From the NCBI RefSeq assembly GCF_900096765.1, contig NZ_LT615228.1:1618669-1682668 (forward strand): a stretch of 64,000 nt of DNA, given 5' to 3'. Position 1 is the first letter of the stretch, and each line of letters begins with the position of its first letter. Under the pieces are notes generated by a model, which made no database searches, had not been told where the DNA came from, and was given only the letters and a program-made list of their open reading frames with translations. A program made the position numbers and the translations under genes. Of the stretch, positions 9,009-18,022 are shown piece after piece. The DNA comes from Polynucleobacter necessarius (GTDB lineage Bacteria > Pseudomonadota > Gammaproteobacteria > Burkholderiales > Burkholderiaceae).

Positions 9009-11186
9009 ATGAACTATCTTCTACAACAGGCAGTTATTTATCATCAGCAAAAGAACTGGTCTGAGGCTAAAAGGTTGTATGAGTATTTGCTAAAGGTTGA
9101 GCCTAAAAATTTTGATGCCTTACTTCTTCTGGGTCTACTACATGCCGAAAAGGGAGACTCTGATCAAGCCTTAAAATTTTTGCAAAATGCCGTGAAAATT
9201 AATCCATCCTCTGAGGCTGCTAAATATAACTTAGCGTGCACATTTGTCGCCAAGGGTGATCTAAGTTCGGCTGAGAAGTATTTCTTACAAACTCTAAAAA
9301 TAAATTCTACGAATGTAAGAAGTTATTTTGAGCTGGCGAAAATAAACAGGCTTCTTGGCAAAAATAGTGTTGCACAGAAGTACTTTGATGAGTTGATTAA
9401 AATCGAACCAAATAATGCAGAAAATTACTATGAGTATGCCTTGTGCCAAGTTGACTGCAAGAACTATGAAGCTGCAGCAGAATTACTTCAAGTCTCTTTA
9501 AAACTAAATCCCTCTTATGTGGATGCTTTGATAGTTTTGGGTCGAACGTACTTTGAACTGAGAATGTTCGATGATTCAAGAAGAATATACGATCATTTAT
9601 TGGGCATAGACCCTCATTCAGCAGTTGCCAATCGGAGTTTGGCAAATTTATGTAAGCGTTCCGGTCAGTATTATGAAGCCATGCTTTTTATTGATAAAGC
9701 AATCGAGATACAACCAAACACAGTGACAGACTTTATCAATAAAGGGGGCATTTGGCAGTTAGTAGGCAATTATTTAGAGGCTATTAATGCGTTTTCCCAT
9801 GGTATTAGTATTGATGCGGATGCACCGAATTTATATGGAGCATTTATTGATTCGAAATTACATCTATGTGATTGGACCGGACTTCAAGGTTATGTGAATT
9901 TAATGAAGCAAAAAATTGTTGCTGGAAAGCCGGTCTGTGATCCATTCATAGCGTTGGCACTATACGATTCCTTGCAGACTCAGAAGCAGTGCACTGAAGC
10001 ATCGGTGGCTACGCGTTTCAAAAATCAGGATGGGGTTTTAAGCTTTTCTTCTCGATTTTCTAGGTCTTCGGAAAAAATTGTTGTTGCTTACATATCTGCT
10101 GACTTTAGGAACCATCCGATTTCATTCCTAATGGCTGAACTATTTGAGCTCCACGATCGAGAGCGATTTGAGATTATTGGAATTTCTTCCTCACCTACTA
10201 AAGACAATTTAACTGAGAGGCTTTCGAAAGCATTTGATCAATTTATTGATGTACATGACAAATCTGACCAAGAAATCATTTCTATATTGAAAGATTTAAA
10301 TGTTGATATTGCGATTGATTTGGGTGGGTATACGCAGGATTCTCGTTTTGGAGTATTGGCTCAAAGAGCTGCCCCTATCCAAATGAGTTATTTGGGATTC
10401 TTGGGCACAACTAATCACCCCTCTATTGACTACATTATTGCTGATGAAGAAACTATTCCCCCAGAGTCACAACCGTTTTATAGTGAAAAGATTGCCTACC
10501 TTCCAAGCTATCAAGTTAATGATAGTAAGCGTAAGGCATCTGACCGAATATTTACAAAAAAAGATTTTGGAATACCTGAGGATGCATTTGTATATTGTTG
10601 CTTTAATAACAACTACAAACTCATGCCAGAAGTTTTTTCGTGTTGGATGAATATATTAAATCGAGTCAGCAAGGGAGTGCTATTACTCTACGCTGAGAAT
10701 GAAGCAGTCAAAGAGAATCTGAAAAAAGAGGTGGTTGTTAGAGGCGTCGATCCCGCTAGACTTTTCTTTGGTGAGAGACTCTCTCAGCCCGACTATCTTG
10801 CAAGATATAGATTTGCCGATTTATTCCTAGATACCTTTCCTTATAATGCAGGCACTACTGCTAGTGACGCATTATGGATGGATGTTCCGGTACTCACTCG
10901 GCAGGGGGAGACCTTTGCAAGTCGCGTTGCGAGTAGTATTCTCAAGTCCATTGGTTTGCCTGAGCTGATTACTAAAACAGTTGAGGAGTATGAGTCACTA
11001 GCTTGCGAGTTGGGTACTAATGAACTAAAGATGCGTACATTAAAGGAAAAGTTGATTTCGAATAAATCAACTACGCCCCTCTTTGATACACCAAAATTTA
11101 CTCAAGACCTTGAGCGCTTATATGAGATAGCCTTTCAAAAACTGCAAAGAGGAGAGGGGCCAAGCAATATCCGGGTTATTCCATAA
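9009..11186 (+). CDS. TPR-containing O-GlcNAc-transferase-like glycosyltransferase (GT41 type)
   Basis: This 725-residue protein has about nine tetratricopeptide repeats in residues 1-290 (for example AKRLYEYLLKVEPKNFDALL and ALKFLQNAVKINPSSEAAKY). They are followed by a C-terminal catalytic region like eukaryotic OGT/SPINDLY: VVAYISADFRNHPISFLMAE, DIAIDLGGYTQDSRFGVLAQ, RAAPIQMSYLGFLGTTN, FVYCCFNNNYKLMPEVFSCW and DLFLDTFPYNAGTTASDALW. Such enzymes use nucleotide sugars to modify proteins or surface structures; the target here is unknown. A second, broken homologue lies at 15765. No signal peptide; cytoplasmic. The gene stands alone between the porin terminator and convergent mscL. Confidence 0.9.
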   Translation: MNYLLQQAVIYHQQKNWSEAKRLYEYLLKVEPKNFDALLLLGLLHAEKGDSDQALKFLQNAVKINPSSEAAKYNLACTFVAKGDLSSAEKYFLQTLKINSTNVRSYFELAKINRLLGKNSVAQKYFDELIKIEPNNAENYYEYALCQVDCKNYEAAAELLQVSLKLNPSYVDALIVLGRTYFELRMFDDSRRIYDHLLGIDPHSAVANRSLANLCKRSGQYYEAMLFIDKAIEIQPNTVTDFINKGGIWQLVGNYLEAINAFSHGISIDADAPNLYGAFIDSKLHLCDWTGLQGYVNLMKQKIVAGKPVCDPFIALALYDSLQTQKQCTEASVATRFKNQDGVLSFSSRFSRSSEKIVVAYISADFRNHPISFLMAELFELHDRERFEIIGISSSPTKDNLTERLSKAFDQFIDVHDKSDQEIISILKDLNVDIAIDLGGYTQDSRFGVLAQRAAPIQMSYLGFLGTTNHPSIDYIIADEETIPPESQPFYSEKIAYLPSYQVNDSKRKASDRIFTKKDFGIPEDAFVYCCFNNNYKLMPEVFSCWMNILNRVSKGVLLLYAENEAVKENLKKEVVVRGVDPARLFFGERLSQPDYLARYRFADLFLDTFPYNAGTTASDALWMDVPVLTRQGETFASRVASSILKSIGLPELITKTVEEYESLACELGTNELKMRTLKEKLISNKSTTPLFDTPKFTQDLERLYEIAFQKLQRGEGPSNIRVIP

Positions 11187-11222
11187 AGGAGTGATTTAGA
11201 TAAGCTTGACCACTTTGAAGAC

Positions 11223-11645
11223 CTACTTTTTCAGGCTATCGCGAATCTCACGCAACAAAACAATGTCTTCTGGGGTTGGAGGGGGTGGAGGTGCATCTAA
11301 TAACCTGACTTTATTGACCACTTTCACCATTTGAAAGATAACAAAAGCCAAAAGGATGAAATTGATCGAAATAGTGATGAAATTTCCGTAGGCAAAAATC
11401 GGGACACCAGCTTTTTTCAGTGCATCAAAAGTTCTAGGCACCCCATCTGGAATATGACCCAAAACAATGAATAGGTTTGTAAAGTCGATATGGCCGTCCA
11501 AAAGGGTCGAAATCACTGGCATCATGATGTCATTAACTAGGGAATCAACAATCTTGCCAAAGGCGCCACCAATAATTACACCTACCGCCAGATCGATTAC
11601 GTTGCCTCTTACGGCAAAATCCCTAAATTCCTTTAAAACGCTCAT
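11223..11645 (-). CDS. mscL: large-conductance mechanosensitive channel
   Basis: This 140-residue protein starts [20 protein letters not shown] and continues [20 protein letters not shown], the first transmembrane helix of MscL. The second helix is [20 protein letters not shown], and the C-terminal cytoplasmic helix follows a proline run ([20 protein letters not shown]). It is an emergency valve opened by membrane tension during hypo-osmotic shock. It is convergent with the GT41 gene and divergent from petA. Confidence 0.97.
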   Translation of the reverse strand: MSVLKEFRDFAVRGNVIDLAVGVIIGGAFGKIVDSLVNDIMMPVISTLLDGHIDFTNLFIVLGHIPDGVPRTFDALKKAGVPIFAYGNFITISINFILLAFVIFQMVKVVNKVRLLDAPPPPPTPEDIVLLREIRDSLKK

Positions 11646-11698
11646 AATTACTCCCTTTTTTGAATAGTGATTAACCCGAGATTAACCTCATAACTTTC

Positions 11699-11726
11699 TT
11701 GCTTACCCCACTTTTTACTTTAAAAT
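11699..11726 (+). promoter_or_regulatory. candidate promoter of petABC
   Basis: TTGCTT at 11699-11704 and TAAAAT at 11721-11726 are spaced by 16 bases, about 52 bases before the petA ATG at 11779. The -10 is close to consensus and the -35 weaker. It lies in the 133-base mscL/petA divergent gap. Confidence 0.4.
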
Positions 11727-11778
11727 CTTAACTTTTAGCAATATCCACCCATAGATACCCTTTTTAGGAATTTTGTAA

Positions 11779-12381
11779 ATGAGTGACAAGCCCTGTATGG
11801 ACAAAGATCGCCGTAATTGGTTGATTGCCACATCGGCGGTTGGTGGCGTAGGTGCAGCCGCGGCCCTTTACCCTTTTGTAGACAGTTTTGAGCCTTCTGA
11901 GCGTGCTAAGGCTGCTGGTGCTGCTGTTGAAATTGATATCACTGGTATGAAGCCGGATGAGATGAGAACGGTAGAGTGGCGTGGTAAGCCAGTATGGGTG
12001 GTGCGCCGTACCCCAGAACAGGTTGCCGAGCTCTCTAAATTAGATGGCGAATTAGCCGACCCCAATTCCTTACGTGATCCATCCCAATTTACGCCTCCAT
12101 ATGCCCAAAATCAATGGCGCTCAATTAAGCCTGAGTATTTAGTGGTCGTGGGGATTTGTACTCATTTGGGTTGCTCGCCATCAGCGAAGTTTGAAGCCGG
12201 TCCACAACCATCCCTACCAAGTAGCTGGCCAGGTGGCTTCCTATGCCCATGCCATGGCTCTACATTTGATATGGCGGGTCGTGTATACAAAAATAAACCA
12301 GCCCCAGATAACCTTGAAGTGCCGCCGCATATGTACCTAAGCGACACCAAGATTCTGATTGGCGAAGACAAGAAGGCCTAA
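11779..12381 (+). CDS. petA: ubiquinol-cytochrome c reductase iron-sulfur subunit (Rieske)
   Basis: This 200-residue protein carries the 2Fe-2S cluster of the bc1 complex, which takes an electron from ubiquinol. The two cluster motifs are CTHLGC near residue 129 and CPCHGS near residue 155. The N-terminus DKDRRNWLIATSAVGGVGAA has a twin-arginine followed by an uncleaved membrane anchor, so it is a probable substrate of TatABC encoded 6 kb upstream. It is followed by petB after 10 bases. Confidence 0.96.
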   Translation: MSDKPCMDKDRRNWLIATSAVGGVGAAAALYPFVDSFEPSERAKAAGAAVEIDITGMKPDEMRTVEWRGKPVWVVRRTPEQVAELSKLDGELADPNSLRDPSQFTPPYAQNQWRSIKPEYLVVVGICTHLGCSPSAKFEAGPQPSLPSSWPGGFLCPCHGSTFDMAGRVYKNKPAPDNLEVPPHMYLSDTKILIGEDKKA

Positions 12382-12391
12382 GGAGAGATAA

Positions 12392-13792
12392 ATGGCATTC
12401 CAAGAAAAACAAGTCCCAGCAGATGCTCCGGTAGCCCAAAAGGTATTGGCTTGGGTCGATTCCCGCTTTCCATTGACATCCACTATTAAGGATCACTTAA
12501 CCGAGTATTACGTCCCTAAAAACCTGAATTTTTGGTACTTTTTTGGCTCTTTAGCAATCGCTGTTTTAGCGCTTCAGATCATTACCGGAATTTTCTTGGT
12601 AATGAACTACAAGCCTGATGCTGCCAAGGCCTTTGAGTCCGTTGAGTACATCATGCGCGAAGTACCTTGGGGATGGTTGATTCGCTATTTGCATTCAACC
12701 GGTGCCTCTATGTTCTTCGTAGTGGTTTATATGCACATGTTCCGTGGATTGATTTATGGTTTATATCGCAAGCCACGTGAACTTATTTGGATTTTTGGTT
12801 GCGCAATCTTCTTGTGCTTGATGGGCGAAGCATTCTTCGGCTACTTGCTCCCATGGGGTCAGATGTCTTATTGGGGCGCTCAAGTGATTGTGAACTTGTT
12901 CTCTGCAATTCCTTTCATTGGCCCAGATTTGTCTCTCTGGTTGCGTGGTGACTATGTTGTGGGTGATGCAACTCTCAATCGCTTCTTCGCATTCCATGTG
13001 ATCGCAATTCCATTGGTATTGATTGGTTTGGTTGCTGCCCACATCATTGCTTTGCATGAAGTGGGTTCAAACAACCCGGATGGCGTTGAGATCAAAGAAA
13101 ACCTTGATGCAAACGGTCACCCAGTAGACGGCATTCCTTTCCATCCTTATTACACCGTGCACGATGTTTTTGGTTTGGGTGTGTTCTTGATGATCTTTGC
13201 ATGCATCGTATTTTTTGCTCCAGAGATGGGCGGATATTTCCTTGAGGCAAATAACTTTATCCCTGCAAATCCATTGCAAACGCCTCCGCACATTGCTCCA
13301 GTTTGGTATTTCACGCCGTTCTATTCGATGTTGCGTGCAACCACTTCCAACTTCTTGCTGCCTTTGTGGATTTTCTTGGCAGTGATTCTTGGGATGTTTG
13401 CGAAGAGTGCTAAGGACATCAAAATCAAAGGTGTTTGTGCTGCGATCGCCTTGGTGTTAGCTGCTGGCTTTTACATGTTTGATGCAAAGTTTTGGGGCGT
13501 TGTGATCATGGGCGGTTCTGTTGTGATCATGTTCTTCTTGCCTTGGCTCGATCATTCACCTGTTAAATCCATTCGCTACCGCCCACAGTTCCATAAATAT
13601 ATCTATGGTGTGTTTGTGGTGAGCTTTGTGATCTTGGGCTATTTGGGTATCCAGCCACCATCTCCAGTGTTTGAAAAGATTTCTCAGATTTGCACTATTT
13701 ATTATCTGGGCTTCTTCTTGGCAATGCCGTTTTGGAGCAAGCTTGGCACGTTCAAGCCAGTTCCAAGCCGCGTTACTTTCAAGTCCCATTAA
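12392..13792 (+). CDS. petB: ubiquinol-cytochrome c reductase, cytochrome b
   Basis: This 466-residue polytopic protein binds haems bL and bH and both quinone sites. WGWLIRYLHSTGASMFFVVV and RFFAFHVIAIPLVLIGLVAA carry the haem-ligand histidines. The Qo-site motif is present as APVWYFTPFYSMLRA, where PVWY corresponds to the PEWY element: Glu of PEWY is replaced by Val, as seen in a number of proteobacterial and other cytochrome b lineages. The ribosome site AGGAGAG precedes ATG 12392. Length is full for a proteobacterial cytochrome b of the non-split type. Confidence 0.96.
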   Translation: MAFQEKQVPADAPVAQKVLAWVDSRFPLTSTIKDHLTEYYVPKNLNFWYFFGSLAIAVLALQIITGIFLVMNYKPDAAKAFESVEYIMREVPWGWLIRYLHSTGASMFFVVVYMHMFRGLIYGLYRKPRELIWIFGCAIFLCLMGEAFFGYLLPWGQMSYWGAQVIVNLFSAIPFIGPDLSLWLRGDYVVGDATLNRFFAFHVIAIPLVLIGLVAAHIIALHEVGSNNPDGVEIKENLDANGHPVDGIPFHPYYTVHDVFGLGVFLMIFACIVFFAPEMGGYFLEANNFIPANPLQTPPHIAPVWYFTPFYSMLRATTSNFLLPLWIFLAVILGMFAKSAKDIKIKGVCAAIALVLAAGFYMFDAKFWGVVIMGGSVVIMFFLPWLDHSPVKSIRYRPQFHKYIYGVFVVSFVILGYLGIQPPSPVFEKISQICTIYYLGFFLAMPFWSKLGTFKPVPSRVTFKSH

Positions 13793-13832
13793 TTGAGCCT
13801 GAGATATCAGCAAAGAGAAATTAGGAACTAGT

Positions 13833-14606
13833 ATGAAACGAATTCTGCAAACTTTGATGGGCGTCTGCCAAGCAACAGTATTGGTTGCCGCTCTTGGCTT
13901 TGGTGTAGCCGCCAATGCAAATGAGGGTGGCTACCCATTAGATACGGCACCTAATCGTGTAAGCAACAATGCATCCTTGCAAAATGGTGCCAAGTTGTTT
14001 GTGAACTACTGCTTAAACTGTCACGCTGCCTCCAGCATGCGTTACAACCGCTTGCGCGATATTGGGTTAACCGATCAACAAATCAAAGACAACCTCATCT
14101 TGAATGATGCCAAAGTTGGTGATTTGATGACCATTTCCATGACACCGAAAGAAGGTAAAGCGTGGTTTGGTAAGACGTCGCCAGATTTATCCGTCGAAGC
14201 CCGTGCTCGTGGAACGGATTGGCTCTATACCTACCTGCGCACTTTCTACAAAGATGACACCACTCAAACTGGTTGGAATAACTTGGTATTTCCAAAAGTG
14301 GGTATGCCTCACGTTCTTTGGCAATTGCAAGGTGAGCGCGCTGCTAAATTTGAAGAGCGTAAAGATCCGCACGATGAAAGCAGAACCGAGGAAGTTTTTG
14401 TTGGCTTTGAGCAATTAACTCCAGGCACTATGAAGCCCCAAGAATATGATGACAATATCGCTGATTTAGTTGCGTTCATGTCTTGGATGGCTGAGCCTGT
14501 TCAGTTAGAGCGTAAGCGTCTTGGCGTTGTTGTTCTCCTGTTCTTGGCGATCTTCACATTGCTAGCATGGCGCTTGAATAAGGCCTACTGGAAAGATATT
14601 CATTAA
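13833..14606 (+). CDS. petC: ubiquinol-cytochrome c reductase, cytochrome c1
   Basis: This 257-residue protein has an N-terminal signal (TVLVAALGFGVAANANEGG), the haem c motif CLNCHAASSMRYNRLRD near residue 64, and a C-terminal anchor helix VVLLFLAIFTLLAWRLNKAY. The sixth ligand is probably the Met in the segment around residues 155-200. It passes electrons from the Rieske protein to soluble cytochrome c in the periplasm. It lies 40 bases after petB, and the three pet genes should be one operon. Confidence 0.96.
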   Translation: MKRILQTLMGVCQATVLVAALGFGVAANANEGGYPLDTAPNRVSNNASLQNGAKLFVNYCLNCHAASSMRYNRLRDIGLTDQQIKDNLILNDAKVGDLMTISMTPKEGKAWFGKTSPDLSVEARARGTDWLYTYLRTFYKDDTTQTGWNNLVFPKVGMPHVLWQLQGERAAKFEERKDPHDESRTEEVFVGFEQLTPGTMKPQEYDDNIADLVAFMSWMAEPVQLERKRLGVVVLLFLAIFTLLAWRLNKAYWKDIH

Positions 14607-14660
14607 TTTAAATCCATAGCACTACCTAAGTGGTGCTATGGAAAAGATTTAAAGTCGCTG
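14607..14660 (+). other. long stem-loop between petC and sspA
   Basis: CCATAGCACTAC (14614-14625) pairs with GTGGTGCTATGG (14630-14641), one G-T pair, loop CTAA. The flanks TTTAAATC and GATTTAAA can extend it across an AAAA bulge. No T-run follows, so it is not a classic terminator; it may be a processing or mRNA-stability element, or a weak terminator of petABC. Confidence 0.5.
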
Positions 14661-14709
14661 TTTGTTGTGTGTATGTTGTATTGAAGTAGAAATTTAAGGA
14701 AATAAATTT

Positions 14710-15321
14710 ATGATGGTGTTGTACTCGGGCACTAACTGCCCATTCTCGCAATGCTGCCGTTTGGTGCTTTTTGAAAAAGGCATGGATTTTGAAATCCGCG
14801 ATGTTGACTTATTTAATAAGCCAGAAGATATCTCAGTAATGAACCCTTATGGCCAAGTTCCTATCTTGGTAGAGCGGGATCTGATTTTGTATGAATCAAA
14901 CATCATCAATGAATATATTGATGAGCGTTTCCCTCATCCTCAGTTGATGCCGCCCGATCCCGTAGCGAGAGCACGTGCACGTCTCTTCCTCTTTAATTTT
15001 GAAAAAGAGCTGTTTGTTCACGTCGTTGCTTTGGAAAATGAAAAAGGTAAAGCTGCAGAAAAAGTTCATGAGAAAGCGCGCTTAGCTATTCGTGATCGCT
15101 TAACTCAACTAGCGCCTATTTTTGTAAAGAATAAGTACATGTTGGGCGATGAGTTCTCCATGTTGGACGTTGCAATTGCGCCCTTATTGTGGCGTCTTGA
15201 GCACTACGGAATTGATTTGTCTCGGAATGCAGCTGCTCTATTGAAATACGCTGAGCGTATTTTCAGTAGACCTGCTTATATTGAGGCTTTGACTCCATCA
15301 GAGAAGGTAATGCGCCGCTAA
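14710..15321 (+). CDS. sspA: stringent starvation protein A (GST-fold)
   Basis: This 203-residue glutathione-transferase-like protein begins MMVLYSGTNCPFSQCCRLVL and contains NPYGQVPILVERDLILYESN, the thioredoxin-like domain, then an all-helical C-terminal domain with MLGDEFSMLDVAIAPLLWRL. SspA binds RNA polymerase and alters transcription in stationary phase. The adjacent ATG at 14713 is an equally possible start. It is followed by sspB, as usual. Confidence 0.94.
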   Translation: MMVLYSGTNCPFSQCCRLVLFEKGMDFEIRDVDLFNKPEDISVMNPYGQVPILVERDLILYESNIINEYIDERFPHPQLMPPDPVARARARLFLFNFEKELFVHVVALENEKGKAAEKVHEKARLAIRDRLTQLAPIFVKNKYMLGDEFSMLDVAIAPLLWRLEHYGIDLSRNAAALLKYAERIFSRPAYIEALTPSEKVMRR

Positions 15322-15351
15322 TTTATTGGCGACTCAGTCCAACTAGTCAGG

Positions 15352-15759
15352 ATGTCTGACGTTCCAAGCAACAAACCCTACCTAATCCGTGCCCTACATC
15401 AGTGGTGCACGGATTTTGGTTTTACACCTTTCATTGCTGTTTTTGTGGATGCCAGAGTAGAGGTCCCTATGGAGTATGTCAAAAACGATGAGATCGTGCT
15501 GAATCTCTCGCTTGAGGCTTGCCATCAATTGCAAATAGAAAATGACTGGATCAGCTTTCAGGCAAGGTTTGGGGGTATTCCGCGGAAGATCATGGTCCCA
15601 GTAAGCCATGTTTTAGCAATCTATGCTCGTGAAAATGGTCAGGGGATGTCCTTTCCATTTGACCCGTCAAAAATTAGTGATTTACATCTTGCTGACAATG
15701 CAGATGATCCTGTTGAAAAGCCAAAAGTTGGAAAACCTTCACTCAGAATTGTTAAATAA
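15352..15759 (+). CDS. sspB: ClpXP protease specificity-enhancing factor
   Basis: This 135-residue SspB adaptor delivers ssrA-tagged proteins to ClpXP. The folded domain shows NKPYLIRALHQWCTDFGFTP, LNLSLEACHQL and FGGIPRKIMVPVSHVLAIYA. The flexible C-terminus ends KPSLRIVK, matching the short ClpX-docking tail of the family. It lies 30 bases after sspA and 5 bases before a broken glycosyltransferase gene. Confidence 0.94.
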   Translation: MSDVPSNKPYLIRALHQWCTDFGFTPFIAVFVDARVEVPMEYVKNDEIVLNLSLEACHQLQIENDWISFQARFGGIPRKIMVPVSHVLAIYARENGQGMSFPFDPSKISDLHLADNADDPVEKPKVGKPSLRIVK

Positions 15760-15764
15760 TTCTT

Positions 15765-17864
15765 ATGGTTGCAAACAGACTGCAAGAAAATATAGGTTTG
15801 GCAGAACAGTATTTTCTTCAGAATAATTTTTCTCTAGCAAAATCCATATTAGAAGACGTAATTAAAGAATACCCTGATAGCCCCCGGGCAAATGAGCTTC
15901 TTGCCTATGTTGTTGGAAATGAAGGCGATCTTAATAATGCATTAAGTCTTTTAGAAAAAGCCGTTTCATTTAAAGACTGCTCTCCTACAGCGTTTTATGA
16001 GCTTGGTAGTATTTACTTAAGTTGTAATGAGGATGAGAAGGCTGGACAGGTGTTTCAAAAGGCAATTGCACTTGGTTTAAAGACTTTTGGGTTGCACTTT
16101 GAATATGGTCAAGCGCTCGCTTGACTCGGTATGTATGAAAAGGCTGTAGAGCAATTCCATATTGCCAAGGCTATTCAAGATAATGTACCCGAGGTATTTT
16201 TTAATTTAGGTAAATTACATGAGTGCTTGGGAGATCGAAAAACTGCTTTTGCTCAATATGAAAAGGTACTTGAGCTTGACCACAATTTTGTTCCGGCATG
16301 GGTGGGAGGCGGCGCCATCTTACAGGGTGAGGGAAAATTAGATGCTGCATTAAGTGCTTTTGATAAAGCCCTCACGCTTTCTCCGGATTATGCAGAAGCA
16401 CTTTTTTTAAAAGGGAATGTATTGCGGGCCCTTAGGCGGTATCAAGAGGCTTTGGATGCTTATTCGAAGTGTCTGAGTATTGACCCTAAGGTTCCTTTTG
16501 TATTGGGTGCATATGCCAATACTAAGATGCTGATATGTGATTGGAGTCATTTTGATGAAGATCTTGACAAAATCAAGAGCCAAATCCTGCAATCTCAGGA
16601 AGTAATTCCACCTTTTCCTCTGTTGGCGTTGATTGATGATCCTGATCTGCAATTAATGGCAGCAAAGACGTGGACCAACAACGAAAATAAGAACCTAGAA
16701 GTTTCCAGGGTGGTGCATAAAGATACTCATAGCGAAAAAATTCGGATTGGCTATTTTTCTGCAGATTTCGGCTTTCATCCAGTTGCATTTCTGATAGCCG
16801 AAATTTTTGAATTGCACAATCGACAGCAGTTTGAGATATATGGATTTTCAACTGGACCTAACACTGAGGATCCTATGAGAAAGCGCCTTGAGCAGTCTTT
16901 TGATGAGTTTATAGATGTTCATAGCTGGTCGGATGCTCAAATAGCAGCCAAAGCTAGAGATTTGAAGATTGATATTGCGATTGATTTAACGGGCTTTACT
17001 CAAGATGGTAGAACTAACATTTTTGCATTGGGCGCTGCTCCTGTTCAAGTGAATTTTTTGGGCTATCCCGGAACTCTGGGTGCCTCATACATGGATTACA
17101 TCATTGTTGATCCTGTTATAGCGTCTGAAAATAATCAAAGATATTATGCGGAAAAATTAGCCTTCCTTCCTGATGCTTATCAGCCTAACGATAGGAAGCG
17201 TACCCGACCTAAAAATAGAGTGAACCGTAACAAGGCTGGATTACCTGAACAGGACTTTATTTTTTGCTGTTTTAATAATAATTTTAAAATCACTCCACAT
17301 CAATTAGATCTGTGGGCGTCAATATTGAAGCAGGTTGAGGGCAGTTTTCTCTGGCTACTTGAAGACAACCCGATGGCATCGCAAAATTTAAGATATGAGA
17401 TTTCCAAAAGAGGGGTGTCGATAGACCGTCTGATATTTGCCTCTCGCGTAGCACCGGAAGATCATTTGCATAGAATGTCTGCGGCAGATTTATTTCTGGA
17501 CACCTCACCTTACAATGCGTACACCACTGCTAGTGAGGCATTATGGGTGGGATTGCCCATACTAACTCGTATTGGCAAAAGCTTTTGTAGCAGGGTGGCG
17601 GCAAGTCTAATAAGGGCCGCGGGGGTTCCAGAGTTAATAACCACTACCGATGATGAATATGTTGAGCTTGCTGTGAATTTGGCTAGGTCTCCATCAAAAT
17701 TGGATGCCCTAAAATGGCGACTTGGACAGGCACAAGAAAATGCCCCATTATTTGATTCCGAGAGATTTACTAGAAATCTTGAAAATTTGTACCTTCAGAT
17801 GCACGAAAAATCAGAGCTAGGTCAACCTCCCGCTCAAATTTCAGTTTTTGAGGGTAAAGCTTAA
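15765..17864 (+). pseudogene. TPR / GT41 glycosyltransferase broken by an in-frame stop
   Basis: This is a second homologue of the gene at 9009. The frame from ATG 15765 is interrupted by TGA at 16122-16124 (ALA-stop-LGMYEKAVEQ) and resumes in the same frame to 17864, for about 699 codons in total. The first 119 residues are TPRs; the rest has more TPRs, then the catalytic region (IRIGYFSADFGFHPVAFLIA, DIAIDLTGFTQDGRTNIFAL, AAPVQVNFLGYPGTLGASYM, DLFLDTSPYNAYTTASEALW). A CGA (Arg) to TGA transition would explain the stop. The downstream part could be translated from ATG 16131 (577 residues) and retains the whole catalytic domain, so residual activity is possible. Codon use is more AT-rich than in sspAB. 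Confidence 0.85.
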
Positions 17865-17887
17865 GTTTGGGTTAAAATAACTGCGTT

Positions 17888-17963
17888 GCCCCTTTAGCTC
17901 ATCTGGTAGAGCAACTGATTTGTAATCAGTAGGTGGTCTGTTCGAGTCGGACAAGGGGCACCA
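17888..17963 (+). tRNA. tRNA-Thr (anticodon TGT)
   Basis: The cloverleaf is complete. The acceptor stem GCCCCTT pairs with AAGGGGC. The D-arm is GCTCATCTGGTAGAGC. The anticodon stem ACTGA/TCAGT has loop TTTGTAA with anticodon TGT, reading ACA. The T-arm is GTCTGTTCGAGTCGGAC. The discriminator is A17960 and the CCA end is encoded at 17961-17963. It lies inside the accessory islet, 23 bases after the broken glycosyltransferase. Confidence 0.97.
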
Positions 17964-18022
17964 AATTTCTTGATGTTATTTGCATAAGAGCTGATTGGCC
18001 AGCAAAAACCTAGGCTTTTTAA

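Noticed and set aside
16122..16124. TGA as selenocysteine or read-through codon
   Set aside because: The position is an ordinary TPR helix, not a redox site, and no SECIS-like hairpin directly follows; a nonsense mutation is simpler.
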